Assembly: GCF_900100875.1 (NCBI RefSeq)
Contig: NZ_FNKQ01000001.1
Span: 744,001-808,000, forward strand
Direction: 5' to 3'
Source of the DNA: Halopelagius longus
Lineage (GTDB): Archaea > Halobacteriota > Halobacteria > Halobacteriales > Haloferacaceae
DNA length: 64,000 bases
Shown here: one piece after another, positions 18,126 through 25,857 of the stretch
Layout: every line of letters begins with the position of its first letter
Numbering within the stretch: the stretch's first letter is position 1
Notes under the pieces: generated by a model
What the model was told of the DNA's origin: nothing
The model's input: only the letters and a program-made list of their open reading frames with translations
The model's database searches: none
Translations under genes and position numbers: made by a program

Positions 18126-18655
18126 AGATATACACCGGCCGCGGCGACGAGGGGATGACCGACCTCCGGGACATGTCCCGGGTGTCGAAGACCAGCGCCC
18201 GCATCGAAGCCTACGGGACGGTGGACGAGGCGAACGCGCTGATCGGAACTGTCCGCCCCACGGGGTACGACGACGTGGACGAGAAACTCGAACGCGTCCA
18301 GAACCACCTCCACGTCGTGCAGGCGGACCTCGCGAACCCGGACCCCGACGAGGACGACCCGGTCACCACGGCGGACCACGTCGAGGAACTGGAGTCGTTC
18401 ATCGACGAGGCCGACGAGGAACTGGACCAACTGAACTCCTTCATCCTCCCGAGTGGGAGCGACGCCGGGTCGAAACTCCACCACGCGCGCGCGGTGACGC
18501 GCAGGGCGGAGCGCCGAACCGTCGAACTGGCGTCGGAGGAACCGGTGAACGAGCAGACCGTCGCCTACCTGAACCGCCTCTCGGACGCCCTGTTCACCCT
18601 CGCGCGCCTCGTGAACAAGCGCGACGGCGTCCGCGAGGACGCCCCGACGTACTGA
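18122..18655 (+). CDS. Cob(I)alamin adenosyltransferase, PduO type
   Basis: A 177-aa ATP:cob(I)alamin adenosyltransferase that makes adenosylcobalamin in the last steps of coenzyme B12 synthesis or salvage. The ATP-binding N-terminus is MKIYTGRGDEGMTDL and the four-helix-bundle signature is RIEAYGTVDEANALIGTVR. The C-terminal active-site helix is present as LHHARAVTRRAERRTVEL followed by YLNRLSDALFTLARLVN. Length is normal. The ATG at 18122 overlaps the preceding gene's stop as ATGA. Confidence 0.93.
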   Translation: MKIYTGRGDEGMTDLRDMSRVSKTSARIEAYGTVDEANALIGTVRPTGYDDVDEKLERVQNHLHVVQADLANPDPDEDDPVTTADHVEELESFIDEADEELDQLNSFILPSGSDAGSKLHHARAVTRRAERRTVELASEEPVNEQTVAYLNRLSDALFTLARLVNKRDGVREDAPTY

Positions 18656-18737
18656 ACACCACGCCTCCGTTCTTCCGTCCATCGCCCGATAGCGCTCCGC
18701 TACCCTCGATAGAACATTGTCTCGACCGACACAATCC

Positions 18738-18744
18738 TTTTATC
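18738..18744 (+). promoter_or_regulatory. TATA box for gene at 18767
   Basis: TTTTATC is centred about 27 bases upstream of the ATG at 18767, giving a leaderless arrangement and supporting that start. Confidence 0.5.
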
Positions 18745-18766
18745 TGTTGCTTGCCTACGGTCAGAT

Positions 18767-19033
18767 ATGAACAAGCACTTCGAAGACGCTTGGTACTACC
18801 TCCGACGCGCGGGCGAACACCTCTCCGTGGGCATTCGAGAGGAAGCCGAACCGGTCGAACGCCGCGTTCGCAAGATGCTCGGGCGCGAGGAGGAGGTGCC
18901 CCCGTCCGGACGGGAGCGTCTGCAAGCCGAACTCCGCCGCCGGGCGCCGCGACGCGTCGAAGTCGGCGGGAAGAAGGCCATGCGCCGCGCCCAGAGCGGT
19001 ATCCGACGCTACCGCGGCGGGTCCGCGGAGTAA
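18767..19033 (+). CDS. DUF7553-like small charged protein, 88 aa
   Basis: A small, highly charged protein beginning MNKHFEDAWYYLRRAGEHLS, an N-terminal helix conserved in haloarchaeal DUF7553-type proteins. An Arg/Glu-rich middle (RRVRKMLGREEEVPPSGRER) and a basic C-terminus (KKAMRRAQSGIRRYRGG) follow. The unusual basicity for a haloarchaeal protein suggests nucleic-acid binding, but this is inference. It is the last chromosomal protein gene before the tRNA and the integrated element. Confidence 0.8.
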   Translation: MNKHFEDAWYYLRRAGEHLSVGIREEAEPVERRVRKMLGREEEVPPSGRERLQAELRRRAPRRVEVGGKKAMRRAQSGIRRYRGGSAE

Positions 19034-19057
19034 GCCGAATCGCCCCGAAGAAGAACG

Positions 19058-19064
19058 TTTAAGT
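19058..19064 (+). promoter_or_regulatory. Promoter of tRNA-Val
   Basis: TTTAAGT lies about 30 bases upstream of the first base of the tRNA gene, at the usual TATA-box distance. Confidence 0.55.
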
Positions 19065-19091
19065 CTCGCCCCGGGATACGATTTTGTGCGC

Positions 19092-19166
19092 GGGTTGGTG
19101 GTCTAGCCCGGTTATGACGGCTCCTTCACACGGAGCAGGCCGGCGGTTCGAATCCGCCCCAACCCA
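19092..19166 (+). tRNA. tRNA-Val (anticodon CAC)
   Basis: The 7-bp acceptor stem pairs GGGTTGG with CCAACCC. A GCTCC/GGAGC anticodon stem encloses the loop TTCACAC, giving anticodon CAC (valine codon GTG). The T arm is GGCGG-TTCGAAT-CCGCC, and the discriminator base is A. The CCA end is not encoded. The last 13 bases (19154-19166) are the left copy of the attachment-site repeat of the integrated element that follows, and the tRNA gene remains intact. Confidence 0.97.
19154..19166 (+). repeat. attL core (tRNA 3' end)
   Basis: The core is CCGCCCCAACCCA, the 3' end of tRNA-Val. An identical 13-mer occurs at 45622-45634 next to tandem tyrosine recombinase genes. Tyrosine recombinases commonly use tRNA 3' ends as integration targets. 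Confidence 0.85.
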
Positions 19167-19242
19167 TCCTCTTAAGGCGATTACACCGTGAGCGTGCGGA
19201 CCGTTCTCACCCGTTCTATCTGATTTCTGAGAGGTGGTCGCG

Positions 19243-19353
19243 GTGAGTCGGACGGTCGAGTTGGAGCCTCCCGTTTGCGACTACTGCGGGTGCTACGTTC
19301 TCGACGATGACCAATCCTGTCCGGCACTCAAGGACGGGAGGTGTCAGCCGTGA
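19243..19353 (+). CDS. Mini zinc-finger protein, 36 aa
   Basis: A GTG-initiated micro-ORF encoding MSRTVELEPPVCDYCGCYVL, then DDDQSCPALKDGRCQP. Five cysteines in C-x2-C-G-C...C-P...C arrangement form one or two zinc knuckles, as in the short CPxCG-type proteins common in haloarchaea. It is preceded by GAGAGGTGGTCG, a plausible ribosome-binding site, and its TGA overlaps the next GTG as GTGA. It is the first gene inside the element. Function is unknown. The zinc motif and the coupled junction are the support for calling so short a gene. Confidence 0.55.
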   Translation: MSRTVELEPPVCDYCGCYVLDDDQSCPALKDGRCQP

Positions 19354-19472
19354 CGCGAAGGAGAGCCGGGAGGGCCGTCTACTGTTCCAAGGCTTGGACC
19401 CTCATCGGCGCAAGACTCCGGAGAACCGGAGTACACCGACCAACCACAATGGGGGTGGTCGGGCGTGTGTGA
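19350..19472 (+). CDS. Basic micro-ORF, 40 aa (tentative)
   Basis: It starts at a GTG overlapping the stop of the mini zinc-finger gene (GTGA) and encodes a basic 40-residue peptide beginning MTRRRAGRAVYCSKAWTLIG. Its end overlaps the next micro-ORF by eight bases. The only support is its place in a chain of overlapping starts and stops. Composition is unusual for a haloarchaeal protein (arginine-rich), so it may be untranslated. Confidence 0.3.
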   Translation: MTRRRAGRAVYCSKAWTLIGARLRRTGVHRPTTMGVVGRV

Positions 19473-19602
19473 CGACCCGTCCCACCGATTTGAGCGTTAC
19501 GTAGGACGAGAGCTGATTTCAGGTAGGTGGTCAACGAGTCCCCCGACTGAACAACCCGCAGACTGGGATCTCGAGCCCAACCTCGGAGGTAGTGACGCGT
19601 GA
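19465..19602 (+). CDS. Small hypothetical element protein, 45 aa
   Basis: GTG-initiated and encoding MCDDPSHRFERYVGREL, then ISGRWSTSPPTEQPADWDLE. It is acidic, with normal haloarchaeal composition. Its TGA overlaps the GTG start of the 546-aa gene by GTGA, so the two are probably translated together. No domain was recognised. It may be an accessory to the larger protein. Confidence 0.5.
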   Translation: MCDDPSHRFERYVGRELISGRWSTSPPTEQPADWDLEPNLGGSDA

Positions 19603-21239
19603 GCCACATCGCACCTCACTTCCACGAGGTCGACATGTTCCTGTGGTTCACCGACAACGGTCTCTCGCCGTACTGGGCGCTCTCGAATCTCTGTATTGGC
19701 GAGTTCGACGGTTACCGGAAGATCACCTTCGAGATTGGAGACGAAGTGTGGACCGCTCGGATCAACTACAACCCCGAGACGGGAATTGCACCCCGCGACT
19801 CTGACCCGATCGAGTCGGAGAAAGCGTACGAGTACAAGATCCACGCAGAAGGCCCGGACGAGCAGAAGGCTGATTTCGTCTTCTCGCCTCGGTGGGACGA
19901 CCAGAAGAAGCCCGACGGTGACGAGATGAAACGCCCTTGGTGCGGTGGCGAAGGCGTTCAGGCCCACGTGCAGGGCTCGAACCTCACGTACGACGAGTAC
20001 CTCTTCGTCCTGCAGTCCACGCTCCAAGCGTTCGCTGACGAAGCAGAGACGGACTTCTCTCGACGATACTTCGGTCGCCCCCGAGGAGACTCGAACATCG
20101 TCACGACCGAACTGTACGTCCGCCTCATGCGTGAGTACGCGAAGAAGCTCACCCGTTCGACGGGCATCTTCTATCGGATTATGCACCTCCTCGCAGAGGA
20201 GAAGGACTCACAGTTCATCTACAAGGGCGACAATACCAACGTCGTCGGCAAGCGCCACGCATTCGCCCTTGACCCGTTCTCGTCGTCGAAACTCGTCGAC
20301 GATCACTCGCTCGGGAAGCGTCTGAAGTGCTATCACCCAAAGTACGTCCGCTCGAAGGAGAGTCGAGACGACCCACTCTCCTCACCGAAGTTCGGCGTTG
20401 CGTTCCACAAGTCGCTCAACACAACGGAGGGAATTACTGGAGAGTACCGTTCTGGTGGTTCTGCTGTGAAGTGGCGTGACCGTAAGCAGTTACTCCGCGA
20501 ACTCGAGGAGACGTTGATCAACGTCCTTCGGTGGGCGGGCATTCCAGTCGACGCCGATCCGACTGCGTTCGTCGAGGACTATCACTTCCAGGTTGAGAAG
20601 TCCGACCGCTCCATTGGTCACTTTGGTGACCCGACGCCTCGACTGGAGGCCGAACAGGAGAATCTCGTGATAACGGTACTTCAGGACATCTCTCCGAGTG
20701 CACGGTCGGTGATGGAGATGCTCGCCACCGATGGTGGTGAAGCTCACTACAAGGACGTCGCAGACGAGACGGGATACTCCGTCTCTCAAGTCTACCGCGC
20801 TCTGGAGGAGATCGGCGAGGCGGTCGTGAACGAAAACGGGCTCGTTCGGTTCTTCTCGGAGAAGATCCGTCAGGAGATCACCGCCATCGTCGAACGAATC
20901 GAGTCCTCCATCGAGGACGGCATCGGCGCAGTCGCGCGGCTCGCGAACGTTGAGACGCGTTCATCTGCCGACTCCGCCATCCAACGCTGGATGTCGAGGT
21001 ACGGGGCGTCGTTCGAGAACATCGGTGACGGTGAGGGGAAGATTCGCTTCGACACCGTCCTGTCGGAGTTGAAGTCGCACGGAGTACCTACCATCGACGA
21101 AGTCCTTGAGGAGGGACTTCTCGCATGGAAGCGTGCTGGGCGTAACCCGCGCGTCTTCGCCGAGCTGGAGTTCGTCGCAAAGGAGATCATCGGACGAAAC
21201 CGAGACGACGGTACTGTGGGGCGAGAAATCACCTGGTAG
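19599..21239 (+). CDS. 546-aa element protein with C-terminal winged helix (DUF7845-like)
   Basis: A large protein typical of haloarchaeal integrated elements. The N-terminal domain (about residues 1-330) starts HEVDMFLWFTDNGLSPYWAL and includes KADFVFSPRWDDQKKPDGDE. It resembles the uncharacterised DUF7845 group. At about residues 365-430, SARSVMEMLATDGGEAHYKD, then VADETGYSVSQVYRALEEIG, is a winged helix-turn-helix. The remaining C-terminus is helical. There are no nuclease or ATPase motifs. The GTG start is coupled to the preceding micro-ORF. Its place next to the attachment site and the wHTH suggest DNA binding for maintenance or control of the element (inference). Confidence 0.8.
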   Translation: MSHIAPHFHEVDMFLWFTDNGLSPYWALSNLCIGEFDGYRKITFEIGDEVWTARINYNPETGIAPRDSDPIESEKAYEYKIHAEGPDEQKADFVFSPRWDDQKKPDGDEMKRPWCGGEGVQAHVQGSNLTYDEYLFVLQSTLQAFADEAETDFSRRYFGRPRGDSNIVTTELYVRLMREYAKKLTRSTGIFYRIMHLLAEEKDSQFIYKGDNTNVVGKRHAFALDPFSSSKLVDDHSLGKRLKCYHPKYVRSKESRDDPLSSPKFGVAFHKSLNTTEGITGEYRSGGSAVKWRDRKQLLRELEETLINVLRWAGIPVDADPTAFVEDYHFQVEKSDRSIGHFGDPTPRLEAEQENLVITVLQDISPSARSVMEMLATDGGEAHYKDVADETGYSVSQVYRALEEIGEAVVNENGLVRFFSEKIRQEITAIVERIESSIEDGIGAVARLANVETRSSADSAIQRWMSRYGASFENIGDGEGKIRFDTVLSELKSHGVPTIDEVLEEGLLAWKRAGRNPRVFAELEFVAKEIIGRNRDDGTVGREITW

Positions 21240-21379
21240 CGCGGTGACGGCTGAGTGGCAACACTCGTCTGGCTGACGTTCTTTTATATACAACTCGTCC
21301 GAACCTCGGTTTCTATTGGAACTCGATTTTCGTCGTCGTCGTCTCTTTCGAGTCCTAAGAGCCTGCAGCCACTCGGGTC

Positions 21380-21422
21380 GTTCGCATTAGGTGCGAACAT
21401 CCCCTTAGGGAGTGTCCCTAAG
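21380..21422. other. Two tandem perfect hairpins in intergenic DNA
   Basis: GTTCGCA-TTAGG-TGCGAAC (21380-21398) is followed five bases later by CTTAGGGA-GTG-TCCCTAAG (21404-21422). They lie between the convergent ends of the 19599 and 21507 genes. They could be a bidirectional terminator, a structured RNA or a replication signal. No T-run follows either stem. Confidence 0.5.
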
Positions 21423-21506
21423 AGGGACAGACTCCGAAAATACCCTCGCACCGCGGCGATTTCTAAGTGATGCACGAGAAAAGGAGGGGGCAAGAGAATG
21501 ACGAAG

Positions 21507-21965
21507 TCACCGACGCCCTTCCTGGAAGTGAGAAAGATACTGTCGGACAGTAGACTTACTGATGTCAAGATTATTAGCGATTTCTGCATCACTCAAGTAG
21601 TGAATAGAACGTAGATAGGCAGCAATTGCGGGCTTTCCAAGAGCTGCAATAGAGACGGGAACGAAGTTTGATTTAGAGACGGTGTCGAACTTACCTACCC
21701 GTGACCAAAGCTCTGCAAATAACCGAGCACGTTGCCTACTACGGCGAAAAAGCAAGTGTTGATCAGCAAAACAACGCATTTCGCCAGTAGGCGTTCGAAC
21801 CCAAGCAAAGCCACCTCCCCTCCCCTTACTGAACCGGAAAACAGCGACTGTCAATTCGCCATCTTCCCAATCGATAGTCCGATCGATGTCGTACCAATAC
21901 CTCTCTGGGGGAGAACCCGTGAAATGCCGCTCAATGTGTTCGCGCTCCTCATCTGTGAGCTCCAT
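21507..21965 (-). CDS. Element protein with C-terminal helix-turn-helix, 152 aa
   Basis: Starts MELTDEEREHIERHFTGSPP. The middle domain has a beta-rich stretch (GELTVAVFRFSKGRGGGFAW then GEMRCFADQHLLFR). The C-terminus IHYLSDAEIANNLDISKSTV followed by RQYLSHFQEGRR is a clear helix-turn-helix of the sigma-region-4/FixJ-like kind. It is probably a DNA-binding regulator of the element. The gene is divergent from the HNH nuclease gene, with 113 bases between their starts. No family name could be assigned with certainty. Confidence 0.75.
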   Translation of the reverse strand: MELTDEEREHIERHFTGSPPERYWYDIDRTIDWEDGELTVAVFRFSKGRGGGFAWVRTPTGEMRCFADQHLLFRRSRQRARLFAELWSRVGKFDTVSKSNFVPVSIAALGKPAIAAYLRSIHYLSDAEIANNLDISKSTVRQYLSHFQEGRR

Positions 21966-22078
21966 TACCTATTAGAGAGGGTTTTACAGATTGTAAAATC
22001 CGCGCCTTTCATTTATAACACCCATCCAGCGCAATAGCAGAGTGCGGCACGACCTACCAGGAGAGTGAGAAAATCATA

Positions 22079-22489
22079 ATGGAAGAACGCGATTGGGAAG
22101 CCATCCGCCGAAGCGTGCTTGAGCGCGACCAAGAGCAGTGCATGAACTGTCGTATTCCGAGAACTGATGCTACCCTCGATGTCCACCACATCGTGCCTCG
22201 TGGACAGGGAGGATCAGATCGATTCTCGAATCTGGTCGCGCTTTGCAGACAGTGTCACGATGCCGCGCACGGCAAGGCGATGGCTCCCGTGGTTAGATGG
22301 TACAGCAATGGTCAAATGGATTCCGTTGAGTTCGAGGCCTACCGCCATCTGTGGAAGACGATCGACTGGGTACGCTTCAATGAGGAAGGGCGATTCTGGT
22401 ATATCCCCTTAGGGGACATTGGGCGGTTCGTTGACGAACCGCTCATAGAGGATAGGGAACGGATGCCCTTCGGTAAGCAGAGTAGATAG
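22079..22489 (+). CDS. HNH endonuclease, 136 aa
   Basis: A small HNH nuclease. Zinc knuckle CMNC at about residues 21-24, catalytic LDVHHIVPRGQGGSDRFSNL at 37-56, and second knuckle CRQCHDAAHGK at about 60-70 give the complete HNH signature. The C-terminal 60 residues (WKTIDWVRFNEEGRFWYIPL) are unassigned. Such enzymes act as homing, restriction or phage-packaging nucleases. With no terminase nearby, a role in defence or element mobility is more likely. The message probably starts at a TTTATAA-type box near 22011-22018. Confidence 0.85.
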   Translation: MEERDWEAIRRSVLERDQEQCMNCRIPRTDATLDVHHIVPRGQGGSDRFSNLVALCRQCHDAAHGKAMAPVVRWYSNGQMDSVEFEAYRHLWKTIDWVRFNEEGRFWYIPLGDIGRFVDEPLIEDRERMPFGKQSR

Positions 22490-22752
22490 GAAGACGCACC
22501 CGCAGTTGGCCTTCGGCCACACCGATATTTCTCAGATAAAGCATCAATCTACGTCCACCCACACATCTAGATTCCGAGCGGGAGTTAGTTGTCCCTGGGA
22601 GCCCATACTGATGCGGTACGCTCATCGTATGATAACAAGGTCACAAGGATAGATGATTCCCAGATGGGAGTTGGTTGAGGAATAGATGTAAAAGAAGGTA
22701 CTTAGACTCGTCCAGATCCTCAGGGAGTGAGCTGCTCGTAGCCTAATCACCC

Positions 22753-24852
22753 TCAACTGAACGACTCTAAACTACACTCGGTGTGTGAACTCAGATAGCG
22801 CTCAATCCGTCGTTCGTGCCATCCAATCGGCGATAGGATGCTTTCTGCTGCCTGTATCAGTTGATCGCGGTAGAACGGCCCGTCGTACTCCGAGGGCTCT
22901 TCGCTCTTGAGGACGACACGGTCTCGAGACGACTTCTCGTCGTCGACGACGACGTACGACACGTTCTGGCCTGGGCGTCGGGTGAGTCCCTTTCCGTCGG
23001 CGCGTTTCAAGGCGGCGACGTTCCGGGTGTTCTGCGTGTACTCGTCAAGCGACTTCGAGACACGATTGTTCACGACCAGTCGCGTCGGGTCAATGGCCCC
23101 ACGTTCGAGGCGATCGATCATCGTGCGGAGTCGCTCACACACCGCTTCCGGGTCGCGGGTTTCGTCTAGGGCCTCGATGAGTTCCCGCTGTGCATCCTCG
23201 ATGTACGTCGGTGTACTTCGTTGACGGCACTCGATACCTCGATACTTATACTCATCAACACCGGCTACCTTTCCGAAGTACTTCGTGAGGGCACCGGCGT
23301 CGGAATCCGCACGGGGAACAAATGCAATCCAGTCGTACTCGGCCTCGTACTCTAAGCGGATTCCCACGTCCTCAGTGATCTGGGCTGCAAGTTCGTCAAG
23401 CGGCGTCTGTTCCGCGCCGTCGACGGGGGTTACCCAGATGCTGTCGACAATTCCGTGGACGACACGCCACCCGTTCGCCTCGAAGACGGCCTTGCTATCG
23501 AGAAGGATTTCGCGCGCGAAGGCGTTGATCGCCTCGTGGCACTCGATTCGGCCGAACTTCGCGTTGGAGAATCCCTGATACCCGAAACACGAGACGAGTA
23601 TCCACTTGATGGCGTTCGACTGGCCTTCGAGGGCGGCCTGCCGGTCGGGGTCCTTAGTGTCCTCTAGTTCCTCCTTGATAGCATCACGATCGGCGATGAG
23701 CGGTTCGAGAACGTCGGGGAGATACCCTCGTTCGTCACAGATGGAGTACCCCAGTCCGGGGACATCGTCGCGGTCGGCGTGACAGTCACACCGAATCTTG
23801 TCTGGGCTCACGTTTCGAGTGACGATGATATTCGGGAAGAGCGAGGAGAAGTCCAGTTCGTGGACATCCTCGTGCAACCCAACCTCCGGAGTGAACGTGA
23901 ACCCACCTCGGTCGGCCGCATGGAGTTGTCGCATCGTCTTGAACTGCTCGTGCCGCCACGAGTGCCACGGGACGAGCACGCCGCGAGACCGTGCCTCTCG
24001 TATTTGGATGGCCGTCAGAACGTTGCCGATCGAGGACCACGCCAACTCTTGGAGCGGCTTGTGCGACCGAGAGACGAGGTCGAGACAGCCGTCCAAGTTC
24101 GTCTGGTCCCAAAAGAACGTATTCGACTCGTCGATGATGACCCGACCCGGGACATTGTAGCGGGCAGGCGAGTGACCGACCTGTCCGTAACTCTCGTACG
24201 TAGACTCGCCGGCGAGCGTCTGATAGCCGGGGAGCCTCCCGAGTGCGAACTCCGAGATATCGTACTGGTCGGCCTGTTCGAACAGCCGGGGTATCAGCTC
24301 ACTCGACGATACTTGCAGGACATCAGGGTCGTCTTCCTGAATCTGCTCGCGTACCCCCGTCAGCACGTCATCCGGGACGCCCGACAGTAGTTTATCTCCG
24401 ACTTTTATCTCCGTTATCGGGGGTGAGGCGAGTTCGGCTTCGTCTACGGCGAGACGGAGAACCGAGGGTCGCTGCGTTGGCGTCGGGTCGACGCCCGCCT
24501 CCAGACAGTATCGGTACTCTCGGGAGAAGTCGACGTTGTAGAGGCGGTAGTCGCCGGGTGATCCCCACCCTCTGACCTCGTTGGCGACGTTCGTCACAGC
24601 ATCGAGGTCCGCGACATCGACGCGCAAGACCGTCGTCGGGTCGTGCCGAAAGCCAACCTGTTCTTCGACCTGCTGCGTCGCCTCAACTTGAGGGTGGTTG
24701 CGAAGGTATGCTGCGGCTTCTGTGAGGTCGCCACCGTGGACGGAGACGTATATCGTCGGCGTGTACGAGTCGTTGCGTGTCACCGTCGTTCCGTCGTCGG
24801 TGAGCGACCATTCGAGTACTGTGCCATCTCGGTAGTCGATCTTGTAGGTCAT
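22753..24852 (-). CDS. B-family DNA polymerase, proofreading residues not evident
   Basis: A 699-aa B-family polymerase, shorter than replicative PolB. Motif A is LDFSSLFPNIIVTRN (about residue 330). Motif B is SNAIKWILVSCFGYQGF (about 420), with V where Asn is usual. Motif C is VVHGIVDSIWV (about 467), where the usual YGDTDS has become HGIVDS but keeps the second aspartate. A thumb-type motif YKYRGIECRQRS follows. In the exonuclease region, Exo I (normally DIE) and Exo II (normally N-x3-FD) are replaced (RLAVDEAEL and VLQVSSSELIPRLF), so 3'-5' proofreading is probably lost. The ATG overlaps the stop of the 90-aa gene upstream. It is probably a repair/translesion or element-replication polymerase. 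Confidence 0.9.
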   Translation of the reverse strand: MTYKIDYRDGTVLEWSLTDDGTTVTRNDSYTPTIYVSVHGGDLTEAAAYLRNHPQVEATQQVEEQVGFRHDPTTVLRVDVADLDAVTNVANEVRGWGSPGDYRLYNVDFSREYRYCLEAGVDPTPTQRPSVLRLAVDEAELASPPITEIKVGDKLLSGVPDDVLTGVREQIQEDDPDVLQVSSSELIPRLFEQADQYDISEFALGRLPGYQTLAGESTYESYGQVGHSPARYNVPGRVIIDESNTFFWDQTNLDGCLDLVSRSHKPLQELAWSSIGNVLTAIQIREARSRGVLVPWHSWRHEQFKTMRQLHAADRGGFTFTPEVGLHEDVHELDFSSLFPNIIVTRNVSPDKIRCDCHADRDDVPGLGYSICDERGYLPDVLEPLIADRDAIKEELEDTKDPDRQAALEGQSNAIKWILVSCFGYQGFSNAKFGRIECHEAINAFAREILLDSKAVFEANGWRVVHGIVDSIWVTPVDGAEQTPLDELAAQITEDVGIRLEYEAEYDWIAFVPRADSDAGALTKYFGKVAGVDEYKYRGIECRQRSTPTYIEDAQRELIEALDETRDPEAVCERLRTMIDRLERGAIDPTRLVVNNRVSKSLDEYTQNTRNVAALKRADGKGLTRRPGQNVSYVVVDDEKSSRDRVVLKSEEPSEYDGPFYRDQLIQAAESILSPIGWHERRIERYLSSHTECSLESFS

Positions 24853-25121
24853 CGGGTGCTCTGGTCGCCCACATCGTCTTGGTCAACGTGAGCTTCAAGT
24901 TCGTCAATTCGGCGTTCCTGTTCCAGGACGATCGAGACGATCATCGGTATCTCGGGGGTGCGATGATTCAGGTAGCCCGCCGCGTCAGCGTGGGCACGCA
25001 CGTGGTCGAACAGGCGGTCGAAATGCGGTTGGTCACGGCGACGGAGCGCCCTCCGGAAGTCGCTCCAGTCGTCTTCGACAGCGCGAATCGTGTCTCGGAA
25101 CGTCGGGTTAGTTCGGCCCAC
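24849..25121 (-). CDS. DUF8156-like small protein between RadA-like and PolB, 90 aa
   Basis: Begins at GTG 25121 (MGRTNPTFRDTIRAVEDDWS), then FRRALRRRDQPHFDRLFDHV and AHADAAGYLNHRTPE, ending in a predicted coiled coil (VSIVLEQERRIDELEAHVDQ). The MGRTNPT...W..FRRALRRR pattern is that of haloarchaeal DUF8156 proteins. It overlaps the RadA-like gene by 14 bases and PolB by four (ATGA). The tight coupling suggests it bridges or regulates the two partners. The ATG-initiated longer frame to 25226 would lie wholly over the RadA-like gene and is rejected. Confidence 0.75.
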   Translation of the reverse strand: MGRTNPTFRDTIRAVEDDWSDFRRALRRRDQPHFDRLFDHVRAHADAAGYLNHRTPEIPMIVSIVLEQERRIDELEAHVDQDDVGDQSTR

Positions 25122-25791
25122 CGATCTGCACCTCCATCGGGGCCGGCGTCTCGATCTCGTCGAAGACAGCATGGCGGGATGAGAGGACACGCCGCCAGAA
25201 CGCGAACGTCGTCTGCACGAGGCCATCCTCGACCGGATAGACTAGTGTCTCGAACTCGTCACCGCTGAATCGCGGGCCGAAGGCTGTCTGCTCACATTGG
25301 AGGACCGTTGTCGACACGTCCGCGACGGGTTCCGAAAAGGCGTCGTCGGTCGTCCGTGTAACCAGTACGGGGAGGTCGTAGTCCACGGCCAGTCGGACGA
25401 CGCGACGAAGTGCCGCCGTTAGCATCTGGTCGGCCTCCTGGGATCCGAGGTCGTCAGCACGATAGAACGCGTCAACATCAGGAAGGACTACGAGTTCGAC
25501 GTCGTCAGGAAGTTCAGCGGGGATATCATCGATCAGACTGTAGTGCTGCCACGGAGTGAACGCCCGCGCAATATGCACTCGGTTGAGAACGCGCATGCTC
25601 GGCGCGAGTTCGGCCATAGGCTGAGTCGTGCCGTTTCCACGCGAATCGATCCAAACGGCCGACCCGCTCTCTAATAGGATATGGTCAAGGACGAGCGAAT
25701 GCAGCGCACCCGATGCTCGGTCTTCCATTTCGAGGAGCGTCACGCCTGTGTCGAGAGTCGGTAGTTCTGGTATCGTTCGACGCGTCATCAC
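25108..25791 (-). CDS. RecA/RadA-like protein with degenerate P-loop, 227 aa
   Basis: The layout is that of a RecA-fold core: an N-terminal strand and loop where Walker A should be (VTLLEMEDRASGALHSLVLD, with Lys-Thr replaced by Ala-Leu), a strand AVWIDSRGNGTTQ, and a Walker-B-like strand DDVELVVLPDVDAFYR. Further strands (LPVLVTRTTDDAF and STTVLQCEQTAFGPRF) follow. It lacks a functional-looking ATP site, so a structural or recruitment role, as in bacterial ImuA/SulA-type RecA relatives, is more likely than recombination. The stop is overlapped by the DUF8156-like gene. A TATA-like element lies just upstream near 25797-25806. Confidence 0.68.
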   Translation of the reverse strand: MMTRRTIPELPTLDTGVTLLEMEDRASGALHSLVLDHILLESGSAVWIDSRGNGTTQPMAELAPSMRVLNRVHIARAFTPWQHYSLIDDIPAELPDDVELVVLPDVDAFYRADDLGSQEADQMLTAALRRVVRLAVDYDLPVLVTRTTDDAFSEPVADVSTTVLQCEQTAFGPRFSGDEFETLVYPVEDGLVQTTFAFWRRVLSSRHAVFDEIETPAPMEVQIGGPN

Positions 25792-25833
25792 GTTATACAG
25801 TCTATCACCCCTGTCAATAGGCGACGCGGGGTC

Positions 25834-25852
25834 GTTTCCGTTGTTTCCGATA
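25834..25852 (-). repeat. 19-bp motif, copy upstream of RadA-like gene
   Basis: GTTTCCGTTGTTTCCGATA on the plus strand, 43 bases before the RadA-like start. It matches 26919-26937 at 17 of 19 positions. Both copies sit in the same orientation upstream of a minus-strand gene of one module, as expected of a shared operator or an initiator-binding box. Confidence 0.6.
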
Positions 25853-25857
25853 TCGGG

